64,000 nt of DNA from Micromonospora eburnea (GCF_900090225.1 NZ_FMHY01000002.1:1922001-1986000); one strand, 5' to 3'. Shown: positions 33,203 to 41,239, numbered from the stretch's first letter. A program made the numbers and translations. The notes: a model not told the origin generated them from the letters alone.

Positions 33203-34038
33203 TGGCGGCGCCGGGCTCCAACGGCAGCCGGCCGTCGATGGGGTCGCCGGGCTCCAACGGCAGCCGGCCGTCGGGGGTGTCGCCGGGCTCCAACGGCAGC
33301 CGGCCGTCGGCGGTGTCGTCGGGCTCCAACGGCGGCCGGCCGTCGGCGGCGTCGCTCGGGCCGGCCGTCGGCGGGACGGTGCTGGAGGACCACCTGACCC
33401 AGCTCGCCGCCGCGCTGCTGCCGTTGCGCCGCTCGGAGCAGCTGCTGGCCCGCTGGGGCGGGGAGCTGGCGCACCGGCTGGCCGCCGGTGGGCGGCTGCT
33501 GGTGGCCGGCAACGGGGGCAGCGCCGCCGAGGCGCAGCACCTCACCGCGGAACTGGTCGGCAAGCTCCGCGACGACCGGGAACCGCTCTCGGCCATCGCG
33601 CTGCACGCGGAGACCTCCGCGCTGACCGCGATCGGCAACGACTACGGCTTCCCGGAGGTGTTCGCCCGCCAGGTCCGCGCCCACGGCCGCCCCGACGACA
33701 TCCTTCTGCTCATGTCCACCAGCGGGGCCAGCGCCAACCTGCTCGCCGCGGCCCGCGCCGGACGTGAGCACGGGCTGCGCTGCTGGGGCTTCACCGGCCC
33801 GGCCCCCAACCCGCTCGCCGACGCCTGCCACGAGAGCCTCGCCGTCGACTCGCCCGAGAGCCAGGTGGTGCAGGAGCTGCACCTGGTCGCCACCCACGTG
33901 CTCTGCGAGTACGTGGATCGGGCCCTGCCGGTCGCGCTCGCCGCACCGGCGGCGCACCGGGCGCCGGCCGGTCCGGTGCGTACCGGCGTCGAGGTGGTGC
34001 TCGGGGACGCCGCCGGTCGGGAGGTACAGACCGGATGA
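33202..34038 (+). CDS. gmhA: Sedoheptulose-7-phosphate isomerase (GmhA-type SIS protein) with repeat-bearing N-terminal extension
   Basis: Isomerises sedoheptulose 7-phosphate to D-glycero-D-manno-heptose 7-phosphate. The SIS domain (about 65-250 of 278 aa) has LLVAGNGGSAAEAQHLTAELVGK, HAETSALTAIGNDYGFPEVFARQV, LLMSTSGASANLLAAARAG and VVQELHLVATHVLCEYVD, the complete GmhA set with catalytic Glu and His. The first about 55 residues are absent from ordinary GmhA (about 190 aa) and consist mostly of four tandem 12-aa repeats of PGSNGSRPSxxS. ATG 33202 overlaps the GT4 stop (4 nt). The 3' end overlaps the region of the hldE start. Confidence 0.93.
   Translation: MAAPGSNGSRPSMGSPGSNGSRPSGVSPGSNGSRPSAVSSGSNGGRPSAASLGPAVGGTVLEDHLTQLAAALLPLRRSEQLLARWGGELAHRLAAGGRLLVAGNGGSAAEAQHLTAELVGKLRDDREPLSAIALHAETSALTAIGNDYGFPEVFARQVRAHGRPDDILLLMSTSGASANLLAAARAGREHGLRCWGFTGPAPNPLADACHESLAVDSPESQVVQELHLVATHVLCEYVDRALPVALAAPAAHRAPAGPVRTGVEVVLGDAAGREVQTG
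33211..33354 (+). repeat. 36-bp tandem repeat, four copies, within gmhA
   Basis: Copies lie at 33211-33246, 33247-33282, 33283-33318 and 33319-33354. All begin (C/T)CGGGCTCCAACGGC and differ at a few positions. The period of 36 keeps frame and encodes PGSNGSRPSxxS. This is a candidate variable-number tandem repeat. Confidence 0.95.
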
Positions 34039-34049
34039 GGAGGTCGAGC

Positions 34050-35465
34050 GTGACGGGACCTGTGGTGGTGCTCGGTGACATCCTGTTGGACCGGGACGTC
34101 GAGGGCGTGGTGAACCGGCTCTGCCCGGACTCCCCGGTGCCGGTGCTCGACGAGAGCACGTACGCCGACCGCCCGGGCGGCGCCGGCCTGGCCGCCGTCT
34201 TCGCCGCCGCCGGGGGCGCCGAGGTCGCACTGGTCACCGCCGTCGCGGACGACGCGGGCGGGGCCCGGCTCGGCACCCTGCTCGCCGCCGCCGGCGTGCA
34301 GCTCTACGCGCTGCCGTTGCCCGGGGCCACGCCGGAGAAGGTCCGGCTGCGGGCCCGGGGCCGGGTGCTGCTGCGCCACGACCGGGGTGGGCCGGCCAGC
34401 CCACCCGGCGAGCCGAGCGAGGCGGTGCTGCGGCTGCTCGCCAGCGCCTCCGCCGTGCTGGTCAGCGACTACGGCCGGGGCGTGGCGCGGCAGCCGGCGC
34501 TGCGGGCCGCCCTCGCCGCCACCCGCGCCCCGGTGGTCTGGGATCCGCACCCGCGCGGCCCGACCGCGGTGCCCGGGGCGCACCTGATCACCCCCAACGA
34601 GCCCGAGGCGCGCGAGCTGGCCAAGGTGCGGCCGGAGGCCACCCGGCTGGTCACCGCGTCCCGCAGCGCCCAGGCGCTGCGCGAGCGCTGGCGGGCCGGC
34701 GCGGTGGCGGTGACCCTGGGCGGGGACGGGGCGCTGCTCTGCCACGCCGGATCCACCCCGCTGGTGGTGCCCGCCCCGACCAGTGCCGAGGGGGACACCT
34801 GCGGGGCCGGGGACCGGTTCGCCGCGTCGGCGACCCTCGCCCTGGCCCGGGGCGCGCTGGTCTCCGAGGCGGTGCAGGAGGCGGTCGCGGAGGCGTCCGC
34901 GTACGTGGCCGGCGGGGGAGTGGCCGCCGCGCTGCCCGCCCCGGTGCGGGCCGCCGCGCCGACGACGGTCACCGGCGGCGGGGCGCGGATCGGCGCGGCC
35001 GCCGCCGGCGCGGTGGTCGCCGAGGTACGCGCGGCCGGCGGCACCGTCGTCGCCACGGGCGGCTGCTTCGACCTGCTGCACGCCGGGCACGTGGCGACCC
35101 TGCAGGCGGCCCGGCAGCTCGGCGACTGCCTCGTCGTCTGCCTCAACTCCGACGCCAGCGTGGCCGGGTTGAAGGGACCGGGGCGGCCGGTCGTGCCACA
35201 GGGCGACCGCAGCCGGCTGCTCGCCGCGCTGGGCTGTGTGGACGCCGTGCTGGTCTTCGACGAGTCCACCCCGCACGCGGCGTTGTCCTGGCTGCGCCCG
35301 GACATCTGGGTCAAGGGCGGTGACTACGCCACCGGCGGCGGCGAGGAGACCCTCCCCGAGGCGGAGATCCTGGCCCGGTGGGGCGGGCACACGGTGGTCG
35401 TGCCGTACCTGGACGGCCGCTCCACCACCGACATGATCGCGGCGGCGGCGGAGGGGGCGGCGTGA
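34050..35465 (+). CDS. hldE: Bifunctional heptose-7-phosphate kinase / heptose-1-phosphate adenylyltransferase (HldE)
   Basis: A 471-aa two-domain enzyme. The PfkB-type kinase (about 1-310) has GDILLDRDVEGVVNRLCPDSPVPVL, RPGGAGLAAVFAAAGGAEV and the GAGD anion hole in EGDTCGAGDRFAAS. The nucleotidyltransferase (about 335-471) has ATGGCFDLLHAGHVATLQAA (HxGH), LNSDASVAGLKGPGRP and WVKGGDY. It should make heptose 1,7-bisphosphate and then, after GmhB, ADP-heptose. The length is close to E. coli HldE (477 aa). I chose GTG 34050 because AGGAGG lies 7 nt upstream; ATG 34035 overlapping the gmhA stop is the alternative. Confidence 0.95.
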   Translation: MTGPVVVLGDILLDRDVEGVVNRLCPDSPVPVLDESTYADRPGGAGLAAVFAAAGGAEVALVTAVADDAGGARLGTLLAAAGVQLYALPLPGATPEKVRLRARGRVLLRHDRGGPASPPGEPSEAVLRLLASASAVLVSDYGRGVARQPALRAALAATRAPVVWDPHPRGPTAVPGAHLITPNEPEARELAKVRPEATRLVTASRSAQALRERWRAGAVAVTLGGDGALLCHAGSTPLVVPAPTSAEGDTCGAGDRFAASATLALARGALVSEAVQEAVAEASAYVAGGGVAAALPAPVRAAAPTTVTGGGARIGAAAAGAVVAEVRAAGGTVVATGGCFDLLHAGHVATLQAARQLGDCLVVCLNSDASVAGLKGPGRPVVPQGDRSRLLAALGCVDAVLVFDESTPHAALSWLRPDIWVKGGDYATGGGEETLPEAEILARWGGHTVVVPYLDGRSTTDMIAAAAEGAA

Positions 35466-35545
35466 GCGAGCGTCAGCGAGCGAACCATCAGCGCAGCGCC
35501 GTGCGGTCTCACGCCGGCGCCGAGCGGAGCGAGGGGACGGTGTGA
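35462..35545 (+). CDS. Mini-ORF 1 linking hldE to the SDR gene
   Basis: A 27-codon frame (MSERQRANHQRSAVRSHAGA...) whose GTG overlaps the hldE stop as GTGA and whose own TGA overlaps the next mini-ORF start as GTGA. It lies wholly inside a repeated DNA element, so its peptide may have no role; it could pass ribosomes along the operon. Existence as a translated unit is inference from the overlaps. Confidence 0.35.
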   Translation: MSERQRANHQRSAVRSHAGAERSEGTV

Positions 35546-35581
35546 GCGAGCGTCAGCGAGCGAACCATCAGCGCAGCGCCG
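35462..35581 (+). repeat. 40-bp direct repeat, two copies 80 bp apart
   Basis: Identical 40-nt copies start at 35462 and 35542 (each beginning GTGAGCGAGCGTCAGCGAGC). Between them a second pair of similar segments (GAGCGGAGCGAGGGG and GAGTGGAGCGAGGGG) ends in a ribosome site and start codon. A related sequence forms the first codons of the GH3 gene at 41502, so this is a dispersed element. Confidence 0.95.
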
Positions 35582-35604
35582 AGTGGAGCGAGGGGGTGGC
35601 ATGA
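35542..35604 (+). CDS. Mini-ORF 2 upstream of the SDR gene
   Basis: A 20-codon frame (MSERQRANHQRSAEWSEGVA) from GTG 35542, coupled by GTGA to mini-ORF 1 and by ATGA to the SDR start at 35601. It has the same repeat origin as mini-ORF 1. The GAGGGGG at its 3' end serves as ribosome site for the SDR. Confidence 0.35.
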   Translation: MSERQRANHQRSAEWSEGVA

Positions 35605-36302
35605 GCAGCAGTCAACCTGGAGCCGGCCCGACCGTCCTGGTCACCGGCGGGTCGAGCGGGCTGGGTGCGGCGGTGGTCGTCGCGGTGGCCCGCGCCGGGG
35701 GCCGTCCCCTGGTGCTGGACCGGCAGCGGCCCGGCGACGGGGTGCCCTGGGTCGAGTGCGACCTGGCCGACACCCGGGCCGCCGAGGCGGCCACCCGCGA
35801 ACTGGCGGAACGCTCCGGTGGCCTGGACGCCGTGGTCACCGCCGCCGGTGTGGACGTGCCGGGGAAACTGGCCGACGTCCCCGCGGAGACCTGGGAGCGG
35901 GTGGTCACGGTTGACCTGCTCGCCACGGCGGCGGTGATCCGGGCCGCCCTGCCCTTCCTGGAGGCGTCCCGGGGCAGCATCGTCACCATCGCCTCCACGC
36001 TCGGCGTCAAGGCGGTCAGCGACGCCACCGCGTACTGCGCGGCGAAGTTCGGGGTGGTCGGCTTCACCCGGGCGCTCGCCGCCGAGCTGGCCGGCACGGT
36101 CGGCGTCACCCTGCTGATTCCGGGCGGGATGCGCACCGCCTTCTTCGATGCGCGGGACGCGCAGTACCGTCCCGGACCGGACGCCGTGCTCAACGAGCCC
36201 GCCGACACCGCCGCCGCGGTCATGTTCGCGCTCTCCCAGCCGCGCGGCTGCGCCGTACGCGAGATGGTGGTCTGCGCCGAGCAGGAGTCGTCGTACCCGT
36301 GA
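35601..36302 (+). CDS. Classical short-chain dehydrogenase/reductase
   Basis: A 233-aa NAD(P)-dependent SDR. It has the TGGSSGLGAA glycine motif, ECDLAD, a variant of NNAG (TAAGVDVPG), Ser in IVTIASTLG and the catalytic YCAAK. Its 233-aa length and motifs place it with classical oxidoreductases, not with extended SDR epimerases such as HldD, so it probably oxidises or reduces a sugar or carrier in the heptose pathway. ATG 35601 overlaps mini-ORF 2; its stop overlaps the GT9 start (GTGA). Confidence 0.92.
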   Translation: MSSSQPGAGPTVLVTGGSSGLGAAVVVAVARAGGRPLVLDRQRPGDGVPWVECDLADTRAAEAATRELAERSGGLDAVVTAAGVDVPGKLADVPAETWERVVTVDLLATAAVIRAALPFLEASRGSIVTIASTLGVKAVSDATAYCAAKFGVVGFTRALAAELAGTVGVTLLIPGGMRTAFFDARDAQYRPGPDAVLNEPADTAAAVMFALSQPRGCAVREMVVCAEQESSYP

Positions 36303-37258
36303 TCCTGGTGCTGCGGGCGCTCGGGGTCGGCGACCTGGCGACGGCCGCGCCGGCGCTGCGCGGCCTGCGGGCCGGCTTCCCCGGCCGGGAGCTGGTGCTG
36401 GCCGCGCCGGCCTGGCTGGCGCCGCTGGTCGACCTGGTCGGCGCGGTCGACCGGGTACTGCCCACGGACGGGCTGGCCGACCGGGCCACCTGGTCGGTCC
36501 CGCCGCCCGAGGTGGCGGTCAACCTGCACGGCCGGGGTCCACGGTCGCATCGGATGCTCGCCGCCACCCGGCCCGGCCGGCTGCTGGCGTTCGCCCACCC
36601 CGACGCCGGGCCCCCCGACGGCCCGGCGTGGGACGACGACGAGCACGAGGTCCGCCGCTGGTGCCGGCTGCTGCACTGGTACGGCCTGCCGGCCGACCCG
36701 GGCGACCTGGCGCTGCGCCGCCCGTCGGCGCCCGGATTCCCGGCCGGTGCCACCGTGCTGCACCCGGGCAGCAAGATCCCCGCCAAGCGCTGGCCGGCGG
36801 AGCGCTTCGCGGCGCTCGCCCGGTCGCTGGCCGCCCAGGGACACCGGGTGGTGCTCACCGGCTCCGCCGACGAGCGGGATCTGGCCCGACGGGTCGCCCG
36901 GGCGGCCGGGCTGCCGCCGGACGCCGTGCTCGCCGGCCGGACCGACCTGGCCGCGTTGGCCGCGCTGGTCGCCGACGCCCGGCTGGTGGTCAGCGGCGAC
37001 ACCGGGGTGGCCCATCTGGCCACCGGGTACGGCGTCGCCTCGGTGGTGCTCTTCGGCCCGGTGCCGCCCGCGCACTGGGGGCCGCCGGCGGACCGCCCCC
37101 GGCACCGGGTGCTCGGGGCCGCGCATCGGGTGCCGCTCGACCGGGACCGTGCCGGCGGGGCCCACCCGGGCCTGGCGGCGATCCCGGTCGACGAGGTGCT
37201 GGCCGCCGTGGACGAGGCGGAACGGGCGGTGCGGGTCTCCGGTGCGGTTACGGCGTAG
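36299..37258 (+). CDS. GT9 family heptosyltransferase
   Basis: A 319-aa GT-B heptosyltransferase. It begins ILVLRALGVGDLATAAPALRGLRAGFP and carries VNLHGRGPRSHRMLAATRPGR, VLHPGSKIPAKRWPAERFAALA, VVLTGSADERDLA and VVSGDTGVAHLATGYGVASVVLFGPVPP, the full GT9 set. Expected donor is ADP-heptose from the upstream genes. GTG 36299 overlaps the SDR stop. It is the second GT9 domain in the operon, so at least two heptose transfers are possible. The acceptor is not LPS in this organism type. Confidence 0.93.
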   Translation: MILVLRALGVGDLATAAPALRGLRAGFPGRELVLAAPAWLAPLVDLVGAVDRVLPTDGLADRATWSVPPPEVAVNLHGRGPRSHRMLAATRPGRLLAFAHPDAGPPDGPAWDDDEHEVRRWCRLLHWYGLPADPGDLALRRPSAPGFPAGATVLHPGSKIPAKRWPAERFAALARSLAAQGHRVVLTGSADERDLARRVARAAGLPPDAVLAGRTDLAALAALVADARLVVSGDTGVAHLATGYGVASVVLFGPVPPAHWGPPADRPRHRVLGAAHRVPLDRDRAGGAHPGLAAIPVDEVLAAVDEAERAVRVSGAVTA

Positions 37259-38228
37259 CGATCCGGGCCGGCCGGGGTACGGACGCCGGCGGCGCGGGAA
37301 GGGCTGGCTCTTCGTCGATCCGAAGGGCGAGCCGGTCCGCGACCTCGACGAGCTGGCCCGGCTGCGGGACCTGGTCATCCCGCCGGCCTGGCGGGACGTC
37401 TGGATCTCGCCGTACCCGAACGGGCACATCCAGGCCACCGGCATCGACGCGGCCGGGCGCAAGCAGTACCTCTACCATCCGCGCTGGCGCGAGCAGCGGG
37501 ACGAGGCCAAGTTCGACCACGTGCTGGAGGTGGCCCACCGGCTGCCGGCGCTGCGCGACCGGGTCGACCACGACCTGGCGCTGCGCGGGCTGCGGCGGGA
37601 GCGGGTCCTCGCCACCGTCGCCCGGCTGCTCGACATGGGCACGTTCCGGGTCGGCAACGACCAGTACGCCACCGGCGAGGACCCCACGTTCGGGGTGTCC
37701 ACCCTGCGCCCCGAGCACGCCCGGTCCCGGGCCGGCTGCGTGGTCTTCGAGTTCCCGGCCAAGGGCGGCGTCGAGCAGATACGCCGGATCGAGGACCCGG
37801 AACTGTGTCGGGTGCTGACCAACCTGCGCCGCCGGCGGCGGGCCGAGGAGCGGCTCTTCGGTTACTGGGACGGCCGCACCTGGCGGGACGTCCGCAGCGA
37901 CGAGGTGAACGACTACCTGCGCGACGCCAGCGGCGGGGAGATGACCGCCAAGGACTTCCGTACCTGGCACGCCACCGTGCTGGCCGCCACCGAGCTGGCG
38001 ACGGTCGGCGCGCAGCGGTCGGCTACCGCCCGCAAACGGACGGTGGCCGGGGTGATGCGTTCGGTCGCCGAGTTGCTCGGCAACACGCCCACGGTGGCGC
38101 GTGCGTCCTACGTCGACCCCCGGGTGGTGGACCTCTACCACGACGGCGTGCTGGCCCCGGTGGAGCCGGAGATGCCGCGGGAGGCGGTGGAGAAGGCCGT
38201 GCTGGTGCTGCTGGAGGAGGAGAGCTGA
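37242..38228 (+). CDS. DNA topoisomerase IB
   Basis: A 328-aa poxvirus-type topoisomerase IB. It starts MRLRRSDPGRPGYGRRR and contains GWLFVDPKGEPVRDLDELARLRDLVIPPAWRDVWISPYPNGHIQATGIDAAGRKQYLYHPRWRE, then the catalytic domain with GNDQYA, EFPAKGG, AKDFRTWHATVL and the active-site Tyr in TPTVARASYVDPRVVDLY. GTG 37242 lies 17 nt inside the GT9 gene, so it is coupled to the heptose operon although its role, relaxing supercoils, is unrelated. Bacterial members often travel in accessory regions. Confidence 0.95.
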   Translation: MRLRRSDPGRPGYGRRRRGKGWLFVDPKGEPVRDLDELARLRDLVIPPAWRDVWISPYPNGHIQATGIDAAGRKQYLYHPRWREQRDEAKFDHVLEVAHRLPALRDRVDHDLALRGLRRERVLATVARLLDMGTFRVGNDQYATGEDPTFGVSTLRPEHARSRAGCVVFEFPAKGGVEQIRRIEDPELCRVLTNLRRRRRAEERLFGYWDGRTWRDVRSDEVNDYLRDASGGEMTAKDFRTWHATVLAATELATVGAQRSATARKRTVAGVMRSVAELLGNTPTVARASYVDPRVVDLYHDGVLAPVEPEMPREAVEKAVLVLLEEES

Positions 38229-38423
38229 CCGACCCCGCCGTCAGTGCTGGGGGAGACCACGACGGGGTCGGGGGTTCGGGTGGCCGTGGGCGGCCGGTGG
38301 CGGCCACGCTGGCACGAAACGGCGTCGGCACCGGGCGGCCGTCCGCGACGGAAGGGTCGCGGACGCCTCGCCGCGGTCCCCCGATACCAGTGGGTCGTGT
38401 CGGTCTCCCGGCCTGGCCCGCAA

Positions 38424-39467
38424 TCAGTATGTCGGCTCCGGGTTGACCAGGGACGCCGGTGTGTTGACGATGCGTGCCCGTTCCAGGTGCTGCGCCCGGT
38501 ACGCCTGTGGCGTGGCCTCGTGCGCGGCCCGGAACGCCCGGCTGAAGTGCGCCTTGTCCCGGAACCCCCAGCGCGCGGCGATCGCCTGGACGGGCAGGTC
38601 CCGCAGGGCCAGGTCGGTGAGGTCGCGGCGGCAGCGTTCCAGGCGTTGGTCCCGGATGTACGCCGCGACGGTGGTCTCCTCCGTCTCGAAGAGCCGGTGC
38701 AGCGACCGGACCGAGATGTGGTGTGCCTCGGCGATGAGCTGGGGGGTCAGCGCCGCGTCGCCCAGGTGCTGGCGGATGTGGGCGCGCACCTGGGCCAGCA
38801 GCGCGCGCCGGCGTACCTCGGTGGGCACCGCGTCCACCGAGACCAGATGCCGGCCGAGCATGGTGGAGAGCAGGTCCAGACCGACCCCGCCCAGCCGCTC
38901 GGCGTCCACGGCGTGGTACTGCTCGGGATTGCCGGTGAGCTGGATGAGGTAGTTGGACAGCAGCGCCCCGATCCCCTCGGTGCCGGACATCCGGCCGGCG
39001 AACAGCGGGGCGAGCCGGCGGTTGGGCAGGGGCAGCGCGTCGTACGGGACGAAGGCGACGATCGAGCTGACGGATTCCCGCCTGTTGTCGTCGCCGTGGT
39101 GGCTGAGTTCCTGCGGGCGGGCGCAGTCGTAGAAGGTGAAGTCGCCGGGGCGGCAGACGCCGCGCTGCCCGTCCTGGTCCGCGATGCCGGTGCCGGTCAG
39201 GGTCAGCGCGAGCAGGTAGTAGTCAGCTTCGGAGCGCTGGATCAGCTTCCGGGTCCGGATCCCGTCCAGCGAGGGGTAGCGGTGGCGGACCAGCTGTATC
39301 GGTCCCAGGTCGAGGAACTCGGCCCGCGCGACGAAGTCGTCGGCGTGCTCGGTGCGGATCCGCATGAGCGCGGGCGTGGCGGCGAGCATGTCCAGCCATG
39401 CCCCGAACCGGTCGCGCGGGGGCACGGGCGCCGTGTCGAAGACCTGTCGCTTCAGCGTTGCGTCCAT
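38424..39467 (-). CDS. AraC-family transcriptional regulator
   Basis: A 347-aa regulator. The N-terminal part resembles the AraC_binding_2 sensor (DRFGAWLDMLAATPALMRI, PGDFTFYDCARPQELSHHGDD). The C-terminal HTH_18 contains two HTH motifs (LTPQLIAEAHHISVRSLHRLFETE and LPVQAIAARWGFRDKAHFSRAFRAAHEATPQAYRAQH). ATG 39467 is used; an upstream in-frame start exists. A strong terminator lies upstream at 39500-39539. The regulated gene is not evident; it does not form an operon. Confidence 0.93.
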   Translation of the reverse strand: MDATLKRQVFDTAPVPPRDRFGAWLDMLAATPALMRIRTEHADDFVARAEFLDLGPIQLVRHRYPSLDGIRTRKLIQRSEADYYLLALTLTGTGIADQDGQRGVCRPGDFTFYDCARPQELSHHGDDNRRESVSSIVAFVPYDALPLPNRRLAPLFAGRMSGTEGIGALLSNYLIQLTGNPEQYHAVDAERLGGVGLDLLSTMLGRHLVSVDAVPTEVRRRALLAQVRAHIRQHLGDAALTPQLIAEAHHISVRSLHRLFETEETTVAAYIRDQRLERCRRDLTDLALRDLPVQAIAARWGFRDKAHFSRAFRAAHEATPQAYRAQHLERARIVNTPASLVNPEPTY

Positions 39468-39499
39468 TGCCGGCCCCTGTGCTCGTCCTAATCGCGGAT

Positions 39500-39539
39500 G
39501 ACGCCCCACGGGCGCGCGTGGCGGCAGCCGTGGGGCGTC
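39500..39539 (-). terminator. Terminator downstream of the gene at 39598-40101
   Basis: GACGCCCCACGG (39500-39511) and CCGTGGGGCGTC (39528-39539) form a perfect 12-bp stem with a 16-nt loop, 58 nt past the upstream gene's stop and just before the AraC gene start. Confidence 0.75.
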
Positions 39540-39597
39540 GGGCATCCGTCATCGACGGCCATGATCACTTCTGTTGCCCGGGTGTGCGGATCCGGGG

Positions 39598-40101
39598 TCA
39601 GTCGTTCAGCACCCGGGCGAGCCGGTCCCGGAAGCGCCGCTCCGAGTCGCTGACCACGTCGCCGCCGAGACCCAGGATGCCGCCGCTGGGGGCCGCGCCG
39701 ACCACCTGATCGGCGATCTCCACCAGCCAGTGCCGGTACGCGCCCGCCTGTCCCTCGTCCACCTTGCCGGCCAGCAGGGCTGACGCCTTGGTGGCCCGGT
39801 CGAGCACGTCGTCGATCACCGCCTGCGGGTCGGCGGGCGCGACGACGGGCAGCTCCGCGCCGATCTCCGGGTCGCCCACCCGCGAGACGACCTCACCGGC
39901 CACGGCGGCCACCAGGGGGCTCGCCGACTCGCGTCCCGTGGCGATGGCCTCCAGCCCGGCGGCGCTCTCGGCCATGGTGCGTCGGGTGCCGTCGGACTCG
40001 GCCGCGCTCGCCGCGTTCACGACGGACTGCGGCAGTCCGACCAGCAGACCCCACTCCTCGTCGGAGAAACCGAACCCGGTGTACGCCGGCTGCTCGATCA
40101 C
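39598..40101 (-). CDS. Conserved hypothetical protein
   Basis: A 167-aa mostly helical soluble protein (MIEQPAYTGFGFSDEEWGLL...). Regions LVGLPQSVVNAASAAES, SAAGLEAIATGRESASPLVAAVAGEVV and GAYRHWLVEIADQVVGAAPSGG...SDSERRFRDRLARVL appear conserved-looking, but I do not recognise the family. GTG 40101 has GAGGGG at 7 nt; TTG 40107 is the alternative. It ends at a strong terminator. Confidence 0.75.
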   Translation of the reverse strand: MIEQPAYTGFGFSDEEWGLLVGLPQSVVNAASAAESDGTRRTMAESAAGLEAIATGRESASPLVAAVAGEVVSRVGDPEIGAELPVVAPADPQAVIDDVLDRATKASALLAGKVDEGQAGAYRHWLVEIADQVVGAAPSGGILGLGGDVVSDSERRFRDRLARVLND

Positions 40102-40193
40102 GATCAAGCCCCTCTCGCCTGGTCGTCGTTGTCGACGGGCACCACGTCGGTGCCCGGGTCAGGCTAACGTGGTGGACCTGAGGCGGCATCGGG

Positions 40194-41144
40194 TCAACCC
40201 AGCCGGGGCAGCACCTCGCGCTGGTAGAGGTCGAGCAGGCCCTGCCAGTTGGGCCCGGTGTTCGTCACGTAGACCTCGTCGAAACCGGCCTGGGCGTACC
40301 TGTCGATCATCTCCAGGTGGGCGTCCGCGTTGTTGCCGCAGACGAAGAACTCCTTCATCGACTCCGGCCGCACCAGTTGCGCGGCCTGCTCGAAGTGCCG
40401 CGGCGACGCCAGCACCCGGGCCAGCTCGCCCGGCAGGCCCTCGTTCGGCCACTTCTCGTACGCGAGCCGCACGCCCTCTTCCTCGCTGTCGGCGTACGCC
40501 GCCTTGAAGCCGGCCTGGCACGGCTTGTCGCCGCCGCCGTTGTCCCGGAACCGGCGGACCATGTCGGCGTCCGGTCGGGTGCTGATGTAGCCGTCGCCGA
40601 TCCGGGCCGCCAGGTCGATGGACTTCGGGCCGAAGCCGGAGACGTAGATCGGCGGGGGAGTGTCCGGGAGGGTGTAGATCCGGGCGTGCTGGACGGTGTA
40701 GTGCTCCCCGTAGTGGTTGACGAAGCGGCCCCGCCACAGCTTGCGCATCACCTCCACCGCCTCCTCCAGCATGCGCAGCCGGACGTCGGTCTGCGGCCAG
40801 GGGCCGCCGAGGATGTGTTCGTTCAGCGCCTCGCCGCTGCCGACGCCGAGCACGAACCGGCCGGAGTGCAGGACGGCGCTGGTGGCGGCCGCCTGGGCGA
40901 TCAGCGCCGGGTGCAGGCGCACCGTGGGGCAGGTGACCGCCGTGGTCACCGGCAGCGAGCAGACCTGGCTCAGCGCCCCGATGGTCGACCAGACGAAGGG
41001 GCTCTGGCCCTGGGCGTCGACCCACGGGTGGTAGTGGTCGGAGATCCACAGTGCCGCGAACCCGGCCCGCTCGGCGGCACGGGCCTGCGCCAGCAACTCC
41101 GCCGGGGCGTACTCCTCGCTGGACAGGAAATAGCCGATCCGCAT
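40194..41144 (-). CDS. F420-dependent LLM-class oxidoreductase (TIGR03557/FGD-like)
   Basis: A 316-aa luciferase-like TIM-barrel protein. It begins MRIGYFLSSEEYAPAELLAQ and shows SDHYHPWVDAQGQSPFVWSTIGALSQ, RFVLGVGSGEALNEHILGGPWP and YVSGFGPKSIDLAARIGDGYI. The layout follows F420-dependent glucose-6-phosphate dehydrogenase (SDHxxPW, GxGxGEALNE), but residues for glucose 6-phosphate cannot be confirmed by eye. ATG 41144 has GAGGGGGAGCG. The substrate could be another alcohol. Confidence 0.9.
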   Translation of the reverse strand: MRIGYFLSSEEYAPAELLAQARAAERAGFAALWISDHYHPWVDAQGQSPFVWSTIGALSQVCSLPVTTAVTCPTVRLHPALIAQAAATSAVLHSGRFVLGVGSGEALNEHILGGPWPQTDVRLRMLEEAVEVMRKLWRGRFVNHYGEHYTVQHARIYTLPDTPPPIYVSGFGPKSIDLAARIGDGYISTRPDADMVRRFRDNGGGDKPCQAGFKAAYADSEEEGVRLAYEKWPNEGLPGELARVLASPRHFEQAAQLVRPESMKEFFVCGNNADAHLEMIDRYAQAGFDEVYVTNTGPNWQGLLDLYQREVLPRLG

Positions 41145-41239
41145 CGCTCCCCCTCGCCGCGTCCGTGGCCGGACGTCCGTCCGGCTGACGACAGCCGTAC
41201 CCGGGAAGGTGGCGGCCCGAACGCCGGCGCGGCGTGCGA

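Noticed and set aside
33211..33354. Tandem repeat as a CRISPR-like array
   Set aside because: Copies are adjacent without spacers, in frame, and encode a peptide repeat.
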